64,000 nucleotides of DNA from positions 44,179,882 to 44,243,881 of the forward strand of contig CM064430.1 of the NCBI GenBank assembly GCA_032690845.1. The letters run 5' to 3'. How positions within the stretch are numbered: the first letter of the stretch is position 1; the number at the start of each line of letters is the position of its first letter. Of the stretch, positions 13,118 to 24,809 are shown piece by piece. A program made the translations under genes and the position numbers. Origin of the DNA: Eleusine coracana subsp. coracana (lineage: Eukaryota; Streptophyta; Magnoliopsida; Poales; Poaceae). Under the pieces are notes generated by a model. The model did no database searches. It saw only the letters and a list, made by a program, of their open reading frames with translations, and had not been told where the DNA came from.

Positions 13118-13490
13118 GTCTCTGTTTGATCTCTAGCCACATAAAGTTTAGTTAAATAAAATTTACGAGATTCATATTTAGATTGTCAAAGTTTTTTACT
13201 AATAAAAAATAGACATAATTGTCCCTTAATCACGGCTAACAAAAAAAACTGAACATATTCGTGAGAAAAGAAAAATGAGCAATGTAAAAAGAGGTAGTCT
13301 CGACTTTAGTTATTTTTTCTCACGTTTAGAAATTTTTATAAGGACTGAAGTGACTAAATATCTAAAGTTTAGAAGGTAGGATGGATAAAATTTAGAAGAG
13401 TTTATTATGTTCAGATAAAGAATGACTAAAGTTTATCATTGTAAAAAAAAGACTAAAGTTTAGCTAGTTTAAGTGGATCCAAACAGGCTT
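13118..13490. mobile_element. Tourist-like (PIF/Harbinger) MITE
   Basis: The left terminus GTCTCTGTTTGATC and the reverse complement of the right terminus (AAGCCTGTTTGGATC) match, with a second matching block just inside (AAGTTTAGT against AAACTTTAGTC). TTA flanks both sides (13115-13117 and 13491-13493), the usual target duplication of this superfamily. The body is about 370 bp, AT-rich and non-coding. Confidence 0.65.
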
Positions 13491-13493
13491 TTA

Positions 13494-16400
13494 CATACTC
13501 CTGATAGATGGAACAGAAATATCTCTATGGTTAATTAAAAATGTTTTCGATGCAGCCAATGAAGCAGAGGAACTGATATTTATTGTACGTTGCGAGCTGG
13601 AACGAGGAAACGGCCGATTTTATGACACCACATCATCCTGAATCCTGATGGAGGCAGACGTGGCCGCTGTTGCGACTGACGCGTCGATCCGTCATATGCG
13701 CCTGTCGGTGGCCATGGATTCTGATGCGAGAGGAGCCATGTGCCGTCGCCCCTCGCCATGAGTGCAAGCTAGCGGCCGCGCCAGAGGATCAAGAGCGTGA
13801 ACGCACGCTCGCTTGTTTCTCGATCGATTGCATCCTGCATGCGACGACAGTAAAGCGGCTTCAAGATATCCATTACTTTGGGTCGATCGACAAAGCCTGA
13901 AGCTTGATATTTGCTGAACCAGGACAGAAGAATCTCAGGTAAATCTAAAGTGAAGCCCAACAGAGAAATGTAAAAGAGGCATCATTTTCTCGGCACAAAA
14001 TGCAATCCAATCTGAAGTTACGAGGTTGAGCACCTCCTTTGACATGTATTCCGTTTCGATCTCTATCGAAACATAAAGACGCGTCGTTTCCATCACGTCG
14101 ATGGTGAAAGAGCACTAGCCCGGCTGACGACAGAACAGATGTACTCGTCAGTCGCTCGCGTGTTACGTCAATCGGACTCAGGACGAGAGACTCTGACACA
14201 TAAATCCCAACGAACTTGCACGAACTACGCCCGACAGAGCGAGAGGGTGAGCATAGTAGAACAGAGCGTGGCTTTGTGACTGACCGTGTGCGTTCTAGGT
14301 GGTGTGTCATCGCCTAATTATTCTGCGTGCATCAGTGTTCACAACACACGTGCACACGTAAGCCGGGAGATGATGTTTGCCAGAGATAGATAGATATATA
14401 CGGAATGGATACGGTGCTGGACAAGACGGACGGGACACTCCAACGGCGACCATCGAGCGGGGGATTCGATATTTGTACATTGCACGGCTTAAGATATAGT
14501 ACACTGTACACGTATCAGCGTGCTTTGATTGTTCTTGTTCCGTCATTAGGTGCCTTTGTTAGGTCTCTAATTTTGTCCTCCCTATGATCATTGGCCATCG
14601 AGACTCTCTAGCTACTTTTTGATACGTACACAATAAGGAACTTTCAGGACAGTTGAGTTAGACTAACACGACGGCCGCTATTGTATACGGACATAAACTG
14701 ATGCATAGGGCTCACGAGTGTCCTGTCAGTCGTCACACGCTTGACGTCTACCGGTTTTATTTGCTACTAAAAACTCTGGCGTGTTCGTAAAAATAACCAC
14801 CAACCACACAGGTACAATGAAGCCCATTTTTTTGGCTTCAGCGGTTTAAAGTTAATTTCGAGAATGGTTTTCAGAAATTGTCTCTATAAGTCAGAGTTGT
14901 TTTAGAATTCCAAGAGGATATCTATGGTATATATTATCATCACCAATTTACTGATGCTAATATGTACCATAATTCTAGTAGTTCATGTTTTGTGAGCACT
15001 ATTCATCACAAACAATTACACATATATGATGTTATCTCCAATTATTTAATAAGACTCAACATGACACTAATGAGCTAGCTAGTTGCAACATGAAGAACCA
15101 GCAAAACAATTTTAAGGATTGTTTGGTATGGCTTATTTATTACGTCTCTGGAGTCTATCTTATGCACTGTACAAACAACTTTTATGAGCTAGTGAAGCCA
15201 GAAATTGTGACTTCACCAGCTTTAGTTCAATTTACAAAGCTCTATATTTTCTCCTTTCCAAAATTATTATTGTTATTGATATTTTTTTACTTACCTATTG
15301 ATCACTCATCATAGTTATGGGCGAGTATTGATCATGTTGTGAACATTTATAAACTGCATCTCAGTTTCATCATTACATAAGAACTTGTTGACTCGGGGAA
15401 GAATGAAGATCAGGAAAGGTAGGGGAGGTTATCAGATTTTGGAGATCAACCTCACAGCTATTGTCAGATGATTGCTATTGAAGAAGTGGCAGGTCTCTTC
15501 GTTAAATTCTAACAGCCTTTCATCTCCCTCTAAGTAGGTTCTAGATCAATTAAAAAAAAGTAGGTTCTAGATATCTGATTATCGACTTTGTTGTAAATAC
15601 CTGTATTTTTTCCTTCCCCATTCCTCTGGGAGATTGAAACCTCATTTTGAAAATTCATCAGAGAAGAACAATGAAAACTTATTAAGACATTATTTTGTTG
15701 ACAAATTATTAAGCCATTATTGTTGCATACATTTCAGTGTGGCGGTGTCACGTCAGCCTATTACTCAGTTCCATTTGACAACAATAATAAGATCGATCAT
15801 GTACAAAACCCTCTATAATGAGCACATACTATATGACATGAGGGTGTTTGCCCATATCACGAACAGCGGTTCATAATAGTTTTGGTTATCTTATTATGTA
15901 CTTTATATTTATAGTGCGCTTGGTTGCCCCATAATTAAATAACTACACAATATACTAGCATGGCAAAGAAATGGTGTCATGCTGTATGAGGTAGTGTTAG
16001 AGAGATCGTTGTTGTTGCTCTTTACAAGTTCCTTCTGTCGCATCAAAGATATGGTGGCATTTGACATTGTGATATGATACCTTGTTATATTATGAGATCG
16101 GAGTCAATCCTCCACTATTTTTATGCTTATTATTAGGTTCAACACAAATATAAAGCTTCCGAAGGAGGAAAAATAATCTACGATTCTTTGGTAAGGTTGT
16201 ATGTTGGTCATAGACATGAGTGATTCTACGTGACGTATGGACACTCAAGTCTGTACAGTGTTTTGTTAAAAAGAAAATTAAGATGTGATGTCCGATCAAT
16301 GATTTTTTTCTCAAGTAGTTTCATATAATTATAGAAATCGCATGTATCTCTACTACTTATTAATTTAGATGAGATTGTCATTGGTGTTAGTTTAGTTTGA

Positions 16401-17456
16401 TGTTGAGAGTTCCGTATTCGTATCGGTTTCTATAACTTTTTTCACATGTGCTATCAAGTTGCACCGAGCTTGCCATCCCATAGACTTGAGAGTTTAAGAT
16501 TTGGATTCCGAAGCCGTTGTGTATTATGGAAACTCTGAGTTCACCATCCGCATCAAGGCACTCCTGCCATAAAAGGGAGCCTTGACCACCTCTTAATTCT
16601 TTATTTTGAACCCTTCTTGCTTCGTACCCTAGCATCCAAGCGTAATATTTCTTTTTTATTTAAACTATATAATATCCTATTATTAGAAGTGATATTTCTT
16701 TTTTTATTTAATAAATATCTATCATACTTATATAGTTAATTTTAATTATTTAAAAGTCATAACAACGCATGAGCACTTTGCTAGTTTATACTATATAATA
16801 ATTAATAAATAACTAGCAAAGGATCTGTATATTACTATAGATTTAAAAAACAATAAATTCTAGGCAAGGTTTGTTCTTAGTCGCCAGAGAGTGATATGTG
16901 ATGCGTGAACCTTGTATTGTTTTTCCACAAAATACATGTACAACTGCTAGGGCTATTTAAACAACATTTTTCTAAAAATGCCTATAACTTTAGACATAGT
17001 ATAATTTTGAAATAAATATGTTTCATCAAAAGGCTATTATATATGTAATTTTTTAAAAAAAATATGAATAGCTTACATTGATAAAGAAATTGGATTTATT
17101 AACTCTAATACCATCTGTGATCCATGTTGATCGATGCAAGTTTTTCTTTATCAAAAATTATTTTTCTATTTACTGACTCAAACACACTCAGACTCCTTTT
17201 CTCTTTACCGACTCATACTATTTTCTCTTGATCGGTGTCTGTTATTTTCTCTTGAGCAGAGTCTAGGGAGGGGGAGGGGCCAGAAACCATCTCAGACTCG
17301 TTCCTTGACCTGATTCTTCTTTTCCTTTTTTTATCTGATTGAATTTTCGTTTTCGACTGTAGAATCACGGATAGATGATGGTATTGGGACAAAATAACAA
17401 GACTCATTTCTTTTAATATTAAAAAAAAGTAAAAAAAAGTATATAAGATAGATATC
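13494..17456. other. Long intergenic stretch, no gene recognised
   Basis: About 4 kb without a recognisable gene. Frames at 13670-14587 are short and mutually overlapping. A possible Helitron-type 3' terminus (AACGCATGAGCACTTTGCTAG followed by T, near 16762-16785) lies within an inverted repeat CTTTGCTAGT (16776-16785) / ACTAGCAAAG (16812-16821). The rest is AT-rich without clear structure. Confidence 0.5.
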
Positions 17457-17495
17457 TATATAGGTTCCTACGTTGGGATTTCTGGGTAGTTCTCA

Positions 17496-17549
17496 GGGGT
17501 CAACGTTTCACAGCATGTTACGGGATCAACGTTTCACAGGTCTTGTTAC
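17496..17549. repeat. Tandem duplication upstream of the RING gene
   Basis: Two near-identical units, starting GGGGTCAACGTTTCACAG at 17496 and GGGATCAACGTTTCACAG at 17522, each ending in a TGTTAC block. They lie about 500 bp upstream of the start codon. Each contains GTCAAC or ATCAACG, but no specific factor site is claimed. Confidence 0.8.
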
Positions 17550-17956
17550 GGGATCAGTGAGACTAGGAAACGTCAGCCCGCCGTCAAAAGTACCGCGTGC
17601 GCCTGACGAGCCAAATGGGTCGGTGGCGTTGCGCGCGGACCAAGCCCGAGCGACCGTAACCATGACGCGAGAGAGGCCCTGACCCAGCCCATCCGCTACG
17701 GCGTCGAATCCAGTCCAGTCCACGCCCTTCTTGAAACGGCGGCCTTCTTTCCCGTGAAGCGCATCGCATTGATTGCACCTGGCCCTCCCATGGCGCCCGC
17801 CGCCGCCTCCTGCCTCCTCTCCCCTGTCGCCTGATCGCCTCCCTCCCTCTTCGCGCATCATCAGGACTCTACCCATCTCTTCCTGCTTAGCTTAGCTTAA
17901 CCCTCAAGACTTCTCTCTTCTTAACCCCCTTTCCTCCTCTGCCTCCTCCAGCCTTG

Positions 17957-17964
17957 TATAAATA
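17957..17964 (+). promoter_or_regulatory. TATA box of the RING-H2 gene
   Basis: TATAAATA lies 93 bp before the start codon at 18050, at the right distance for a transcription start near 17988 and a short leader. A pyrimidine-rich (CT/CCT) tract covers about 17800-17950, common in plant core promoters. There is no transcript evidence. Confidence 0.6.
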
Positions 17965-18049
17965 CGCTATCCATTCGCTCCCCTAGTCCCCAGCCTGGCA
18001 TGCTCCCGCCGATTCTTGGGCTGGCCGGTCACCGCAGCAGCTGCTCCTG

Positions 18050-20783
18050 ATGGATTCGTGGCCTTCTTCTTCTTCCTCTACTGCCGCTGGCTCCGCGGCC
18101 TCGAGCTCTTCTCGATGCCGCCTCGACGCCGCGTGGAGGGCGTGCGGGAGGTACGCCGCCGCCGCCGCGCGGGCCGCCGGGTGGGCTCTCGGCGCGCTGC
18201 TCACTTGCGTCTTCGCCGTCGGTACGTCCCCCTTTTCCATGGATGTTCGATTACGCTGCCGCGGTCACTATGAATGTCCGCCCCTTCTTCCTCTGTCCCT
18301 GCTGCTCCGGGACTTCCTCGTTCTTCTTAATTGAATTGAATGAATTCGGCGGTTGATCGTTGCAGAATCGGTGCTAGTTTGGTCGATCGAAGCAGTATTC
18401 ATTCGTAACTTTTGTCGAGTGCAGGATTGTCCCGTGACCGTATATCCTGCCACACCTGCGCGGCTCTTCTCGGCCGCCCTCTGGCTCTGGGTTGGTTTCT
18501 TGCCTTGTGTCCCGTGCTCGCTCAATTCGGGAAGCGATTCAATCATTGCGAGCTAAAATTTTGAAGGTTCTTTGCCGCTTCCGTCATCGGGGGGCGAGTT
18601 GTGGCACCTTACCTGTTCTGTAGTATTGATTTCTCTTCCTCTGTTTCTGTGTCCTTATTGGTATTATCCGAATGGGGGCATTGCTTAACTTGTAAGCAAA
18701 GCCATTTGTACCTCTTGATTGTTCACGGTTTCAAGGGGCAGCTGGTTTCTTCATTGTGTTTTGCCCTCTGTTTCTGACCTCTAGTCCCTGGGTTTGTCCT
18801 AAGAGGGGGAAACTGATCCTGTGTAGAGTATACTTGTAATAGTTCCATTCTATCCTGAATTTAAGCTTGTACTTGTCCTCACTTGGCTGCTTTTGTGCCC
18901 ATTCTCAGTGGGCTCGCTGGTTGGAATCTTCATCGGTGCCTTCATGGGGATGTCCACGGAAAGCGGCATGCTCCGCGGGGCTGGCGTTGGAGCGGTCTCG
19001 GGTGCAGTCTTCTCCATTGAGGCTGTTGAATCCTGCATCGAGATTTGGAGGTCCAGCCATTCAGGAAAATACAGCATTCTCTTTGTGGTGAGTACGGAAG
19101 AACCCAATGCATCGTAATTTTAGAGGAAGGTGAAAGATCATTTTCATATACCTACTACACTGCATACTCCTTTGACGTTGGCTGCCATAAAACCAAGTCG
19201 GTACGAGAAAAGTAGGGAACTTGCTCATGTTCAGATGTTTTAGTCTCTCTCTCTCTCTCCTTGTGCTCTACAAAGTAAAACCATTGACTAAAATTAGCTG
19301 TTGCTGCATTGAACCATCATGATTTTGTGTACATAAGTGAAAAACACAACTCAATAAGCATAACTAAGTTTTATATCACTTGTGTTTGTTCTGATGCACT
19401 GTATTGATTATTTCAGCTGGACATCATTTCTAGCCTTTTCAGCGGAAGAATTGTATGGGAAAAAGTCAGTCCGGCACTCCAGCGTGCAGTGCAAAGCCAG
19501 GTAGAAATTTCTGCTCTAAAATGGAGCTACTAATTTGTAGCATCCCGTACAGCAATATACCATTGTTCGTCGATTTGGCTTAAGTTGCAATAAGAACCCC
19601 CACATGATGATGTTCTTTTAGGAACATAAATGTAAAGAAAAAATATTTGGTACGTGGGTTTAATGATGTATGGGATTCTCAGCAATAAATGGTTGTGGAG
19701 AATAATGTACCCCATACTCCCCAGTGGATAAAGTTTCTAGTCTAGTCATAGAAATATCTAGATCTGCATTTTGGTGCAAGGGATGTACCCATGTTTCCAC
19801 TATAGCATCTAGTTCTGGACATGCTGCAGATCTGCGAAGTGGTAGAATTAATTTCGACATTATCTGAATTTTTTATTAGTACACTAATTCACAGTTATAC
19901 TTACTTAGCATATGTAACTGTGGTTTAAAGGAAATTTTGTAACATAAGTAGTATTAACCTTCATTGAAACTAAAACAAAATTATTGAACCCTATATTATT
20001 AAGAAACATAGTATCTGACATTGTTCTTGTTCTGAATTGGTATAGCGTAAATTGTTTTTTTTTCCTAAAAAAATGATAGCTGTAATATTTGATATTGCAC
20101 TTGTAAGTGTGCGTTCCACACAAACTATATGTTTCTTGTGGATCGACTATGTTTCTTTTGGTGCACACACATTTATGAGATTTTATAGGACCAGATAATT
20201 TTTCCATGAACAAATACTCCATCTGCCTTTATAGGACCAGATATTGCCAGAGGCAATAATAGTAGCCACAGGAACCATAAATGCATATCATGCTAGTTGC
20301 AAGGTTTCAAGTTTTATATGATTGCAATGCAAGTTTTTTCTGTGTAATACTTGGTTTGATGAGTGGTTTATGTGATGCAGATGAGTCTACTGAGCACGCC
20401 ATTCATCGACAACAATGACCTTTTCGAAACTGGTAGTACAGGAGGAATGTCAAGGGAAATGATCAACAGGATCCCAAAGACAAGGTTCAGTGATGCAAGC
20501 AATTGTGATCAGGATACTGAAAACAGCTGTTGTTCAGTGTGCCTTCAGGTTAGTGTGATTTTGACATGCTCTGTATTCTATATGGACCGATGTGAAATTA
20601 GCCTCTTATACTGATGACACGGTATATCATCTGTGCCAGGATTTCAGAGCACAACATTTTGTGAGGGCCTTGCCTCATTGCCAGCACATATTCCACGTGC
20701 AGTGCATCGACAGTTGGCTCCTCAGGCATGCGTCGTGCCCCCTGTGCAGAGCTGGTGTTCATATAGATCATATACATATGTAA
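18050..20783 (+). CDS. RING-H2 E3 ubiquitin ligase, NEP1-interacting-protein-like
   Basis: Five exons read by frame and splice sites: 18050-18221, 18909-19087, 19417-19500, 20381-20548, 20640-20783; 747 nt, 248 aa. The first exon encodes a Ser/Ala-rich N-terminus and a hydrophobic stretch ending TCVFAV. Exon 2 gives a glycine-rich membrane segment (VGSLVGIFIGAFMGMSTESG, then GAGVGAVSGAVFSIEAVESC) typical of the plant NIP/ATL-type membrane RING family. The C-terminal RING is CSVCLQ, then LPHCQHIFHVQCIDSWLL and CPLCR: C-x2-C, C-x-H-x2-H-x2-C, C-x2-C, all eight zinc ligands present, with the RING split by the last intron. The expected role is membrane-anchored ubiquitin transfer from an E2; substrate unknown. 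In Arabidopsis, NIP proteins bind the chloroplast sigma factor-like protein NEP/RPOTmp; whether this one does is inference. All introns are GT-AG. Confidence 0.9.
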
Positions 20784-21562
20784 ATAAAAACACTCACAGT
20801 GTGGCACCTGGTGTATTTTCATGAGGAATACCCGTGCTCCTGTTTAGTAACATAAATATAGTCTTGTATACATAGGTTTTTGTTTTTCCATTTTCTCAGT
20901 CTTATGTGGTGCTATGCTTCCAGCTGCACGTTTTTGTCATAGTAATAACATGACATGTGCATTTTGAAAATGGACTAACAGGCTGTCTGAGTTATGGCCA
21001 GTATTCGTCTCAAAGAATACTTTCGTCTTTCTGGTGTTATTACCTACAGAAAATGACTTCCTGAGGCTATTTGTTGCGTGGCAACTGCTGGGCAAAAAGT
21101 CTAACACGGATGTGTCCATTGAATGTGGCTGACAAAAAAGAAAGAAAGAATCACAGAAGTTGGTGTTAACGGTTGAAATATTGCAAGTCTGAAAAATTGC
21201 TATTTGTTCCTGAGAGATCGAAGTTTCAATCAACAACTACTGCATCATTAATTTTCAGATGGCGAGACTCTATTGTGGTCTGAAAGGGCAAAAGCTTCTC
21301 TCTGAAGGATTCGAGAAAAATCTGAGGCAAGCGCTGGTCCTGTGGATGGAGAGTTGCAACACATGCAAGAAATGTCACACTTGCGCCATCACGCTGTTTG
21401 TGGAGAAAGCGACATACCTTCTTACAGAAGAATGAAGGGTGCAACATGAGCCAAGCACAAGATAGCTACATTGCTACAACCATGAAGCTTTTAATAGGCA
21501 CTTTTATGGTTGTTGTTAGAGAGGTAATCAAACCCCACCGAGCTGCAAGACTCTGCAGGATT
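20784..21562. other. 3' flank of the RING gene; no further gene
   Basis: The early part is probably 3' UTR. A 58-codon open frame from 21259 (MARLYCGLKGQKLLSEGF) lies after a TTTTCAG and ends at 21435; no domain is recognised and it may be chance. Bases about 21405-21530 resemble about 23785-23925 beyond the two transposons. Confidence 0.45.
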
Positions 21563-21576
21563 TGAGATGGGGATAT

Positions 21577-22444
21577 TTTTTTTTTCAAGAGCGTGCATTA
21601 TACGTTTCGCATTAAGATAGAAGAGAGTTTTGTTACAACAACGACCACTACAACGGGTAACATAGGAAGTACAAAACCGACACAAGTAATCACCTAAACT
21701 CTAGAGACAGGACGACAGAAACGCAGCACTCGACACCAAGACGGATGGACAACACTACCACACTACAACCATTCAACCAAACATGCTCGCACTCGCCAGA
21801 ACGCGAGGAGCAGCACCACCACGACCGTGCAGCCGCCGCCGAAGGTGCGGCCAGCCCCTCCCTCACCCAGCTGGCGCCACCACCAGAGAATGTCAAGAAC
21901 CGCACCTCTGTAGTTCAAACCACATGCCGGGTCCCTATGCCCTCTGCCATGGAGGCCTGAGCCGACGCGCCGGCCCATCGTTCCGAGGAGGTCATCTCTG
22001 CCAGCCCGTGACGCACGCCGCATCCCCCTCCATGGAGGCTGCCGCCGCCGTCGCATGAAGAAGCTCAGCACGCCAGTCGAAGGAGCCGTCACGGGGGGGG
22101 GGGGGGGGCACGATGCACCGCGCCTTCGACTGGTGCACCGCTAGATCCACCCACGAATTGACCAAATCCAACCGCCATGAACGTCGATCCACCGCCGGGA
22201 GCCGACGGGATGCCGCCTATGCCATGTATGCCGCCGGGCTCCCCACGGCTGGGGAGGAAGGGCCCGGGGGAGGGAACGTCCTGCCGCCGCCGTCCTAGCG
22301 CCCGCACGTATTGGCTACGCGACACTCAGGCGGTGGCAAGGCCGTGGAGAGGAGAGGGAGGTGGCGGCGGCGCCGCGGCTAGGGTTCTGCCCAGGCCGCC
22401 CAGAGAGGAGCGACACGGGGTCGGGTTCAGACCAATAGGAGGAA
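21577..22444 (-). mobile_element. Poly(A) retroposon (short L1-type LINE derivative or retrogene)
   Basis: The insertion is flanked by TGAGATGGGGATAT (21563-21576) and TGAGATGGGGACAT (22445-22458), a 14-bp target duplication with one mismatch. On the minus strand it ends in a poly(A) tract (poly-T at 21576-21585 on the plus strand), and its last bases resemble plant LINE 3' ends (AATGCGAAACG, GTATAATGCACGCTCTTG). Its 5' half is strongly GC-rich with AACCCTAGCCGCGGCG, like a grass leader. A run of about 17 G occurs near 22085-22108. No reverse transcriptase is present, so it is non-autonomous: either an internally deleted LINE or a reverse-transcribed cellular RNA. Confidence 0.75.
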
Positions 22445-22490
22445 TGAGATGGGGACATCAAAACTCTTCCCTTGTGTAAAATGGTAAACA

Positions 22491-23629
22491 GCCAATGCTC
22501 GGGGTGAACCGGCCGGTTAACCCGGGTAACCAACAAACCGGTCCGGGCCGGTTAACCCTCGGTTCGGATTTAAATTTTTTAAAAATTTGAAAAATTTTGA
22601 ATCTAATATTTTGTAAAAAAACTAGAAGAATAATAAGAAGATATGGTGAAAAAATGTAATCAAAATCACGAGGGTTGATAGATGAAAAAGTATGTAAAAT
22701 AAATAAATAAATAAAATAGAAAGCCAAAACTTATTCGCTCACGGAGGCCATATTCGTGCCTTGTCTTCTCTCCTCCTCACGTATTCCTCCCTCCCTGACC
22801 TATCTCTGCCGCCTTGCCGTCGATCTGCACCGTCGGACGCCGCGGAGCCGCCGTTTGTCCGTCGTTCGGTCGAACGGGTGGAGGCGGTCAGCTAGCCAGC
22901 CGGTCAGCCCGGTTAGCCTGCCTGGGAAGTCGGTTAACCGGTAGAGAGGCGTGGTTAACCTCCAGCAACGCCCGATTAGCCGTACATAGAGGTAAGGTTT
23001 TTTTCTATATCTTTTTTAGGTAATTTAGATAGGAAATTTAGGTAAGTATATAGTTAATTTAGGTAGCCATGTATAGTTTAGGCTTTGAAACATAGATAAT
23101 TTAGAAAGGAAAGAAACATACTAAACATCTAGTATATTATGGTTTATTGTAATGTTGAAGTAAGAAATTATATATGTCATTTATTATTATAGGGAGACAT
23201 GGCGGATCGTAATCAAAGTGATGGGTGTGAGTGCAATTATTTGAATGCTATGTATCCGATAATTATATTTGTAGAAACCCAATGTATAATTATTTGTAGA
23301 AAATCATATGTGAGACAACTATATTTTGATGTTTTTTATAACACAATATAATTATGTTATGTTATATGAACTCAATGTATTGTGTATTGATGTCTAATAT
23401 TATGCTCAATATTTAAAAATCTTTTTTTCTATTATTTAGATTATTTTTCTATTTTTTCTCCATCAATCGGGTTAGTCACTACTGTCATCGGTTAACCGGA
23501 CTAACCGACCGGTTAACCGGTATCGGTTACCCGCACGCCACCCAAATCGAATTTTGCCCGGCTAACCGACCGGTTATACCGGTTAACCGGTGAACCGGGT
23601 ATACCGGCCGGTCGGTTTTATCAATCCTG
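22491..23629. mobile_element. hAT-like non-autonomous DNA transposon with GGTTAACCGG-rich ends
   Basis: Both ends are packed with copies of GGTTAACCGG and CCGGCCGG motifs (about 22500-22560 and 23480-23615). The left end (CAATGCTCGGGGTGAACCGG) partly matches the reverse complement of the right end (CAGGATTGATAAAACCGACC). The possible duplication is GGTAAACAG on the left against GGTACAGG on the right, close to the 8-bp size of hAT but imperfect. Internally, a leader-like GC-rich block (about 22750-22990) is followed after AT-rich sequence by AGGGAGACATGGCGGATCG (about 23192), a start-codon-like context encoding MADRNQSDG; no transposase domain follows. Superfamily assignment is tentative. Confidence 0.55.
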
Positions 23630-24641
23630 GGTACAGGTAGGATGCAAGAGTAAAGGGCTCGTATGGACTATTTGTGCCCCCAAATTGGTTAATGCTGCAA
23701 AACGAGCAATTGATAATTGTTTGAGTTACGTACAGTTTTTGACTTCACACTCTACCAGACTTTCTCCATGGGGTTGTCAAAAGAGAGTGACTTGTCTTGC
23801 TACAGAAGAATCGAAAGATTCAACTTGAGCCCAAAACTGATTGATACAAGATAGCTAGAACCATTAAGTGTATAATAAGTGCAATAATGGTTGTTATTGG
23901 GAGCCAGGCCACTGAACCGCACCAAAACGCTGCTTTGAGACTATCACACCAAACTATATATTGCGCTCTGTAAAAGGTTTAACCACCTGCCTTGTATTGA
24001 ACTTTTTTTTTTTTGTTTGAACTCTTGCATTGAACTTTAAGACAAAGTAAAGCTCACGCATTTTTTTGTGTGTGTGTGTGAAACAAAGCTCTAATAGATG
24101 TGGGCTGTAGTCCACTTAAATGGGGGCATATGTATAAGATGTTCTAGAAATTTTGTTTTGTAGGATTACATTTATGCAACGTCAGTCATGCTAGCTACTT
24201 TTATAAGTGCACCCCGCTCACTGATAATTGCAACACAATCAAAGGGCATATTCTAGAATAGGTGAGTCAGTAAAGTACTACCACCTAACATCAAAATGAT
24301 TCGTGTGAAATTGTTAATAAAGCAAAATCAAGATAAGCAAGGAGCATTACTCATAGACAATAGCTCGAGCAAACATTCACACTCCAATTTTAATATAAGA
24401 TGCCTCAAAATAGAAGCCCAAACGCAACATTTTTGTGAACTTCAGTTATATTTAGTTTAGTGCCGTGTATAACAGATACTAGAATTAAAGTTGTAGTTCT
24501 CAAAAAATAATATAATAAATATATATATAAGTTCTTGCCATCCTTTTCTTGCCGGGATTATTAAAAACAGTATTATAAAGCTAGAAAAACTCTGTTTCCA
24601 GAAAAATTCCTGCCCAACACCTCAAACAGGCCCAGCCCAGA
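23630..24641. other. Intergenic, upstream of the MPDU1-like gene
   Basis: No gene. It holds the second copy of the sequence seen at about 21405-21530, a T-rich tract near 24003-24016 and a short (TG)n near 24067-24080. Confidence 0.5.
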
Positions 24642-24809
24642 ATGCTCGATGAGCCCACTACGAACAGCCCATCTACAATTGTAATACGAAGGCCCACTTC
24701 ACCAATGGTCGTGTTGGTGCGCGTGGCGTGTGGCGTGGGCTTCCTCTGTTTGCCGTCTCTCTCGTCTCCGCCGACGCCGACGCCGACGTCCTCACAGGAG
24801 CAGACGCCC

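Noticed and set aside
21226..21447. Minus-strand frame and a plus-strand 58-codon frame 3' of the RING gene
   Set aside because: Neither has a known motif. Part of the region is repeated at about 23785-23925, so a repeat is more likely than a gene.
22085..22108. G-run as a designed or regulatory G-quadruplex
   Set aside because: An uninterrupted homopolymer inside a retroposon, best explained by slippage or sequencing error.
24642..24809. Upstream in-frame extension of the MPDU1-like protein (start at 24642)
   Set aside because: The extra 56 residues are Pro/Thr/Ser-rich and not part of the family's N-terminus. Taken as leader.
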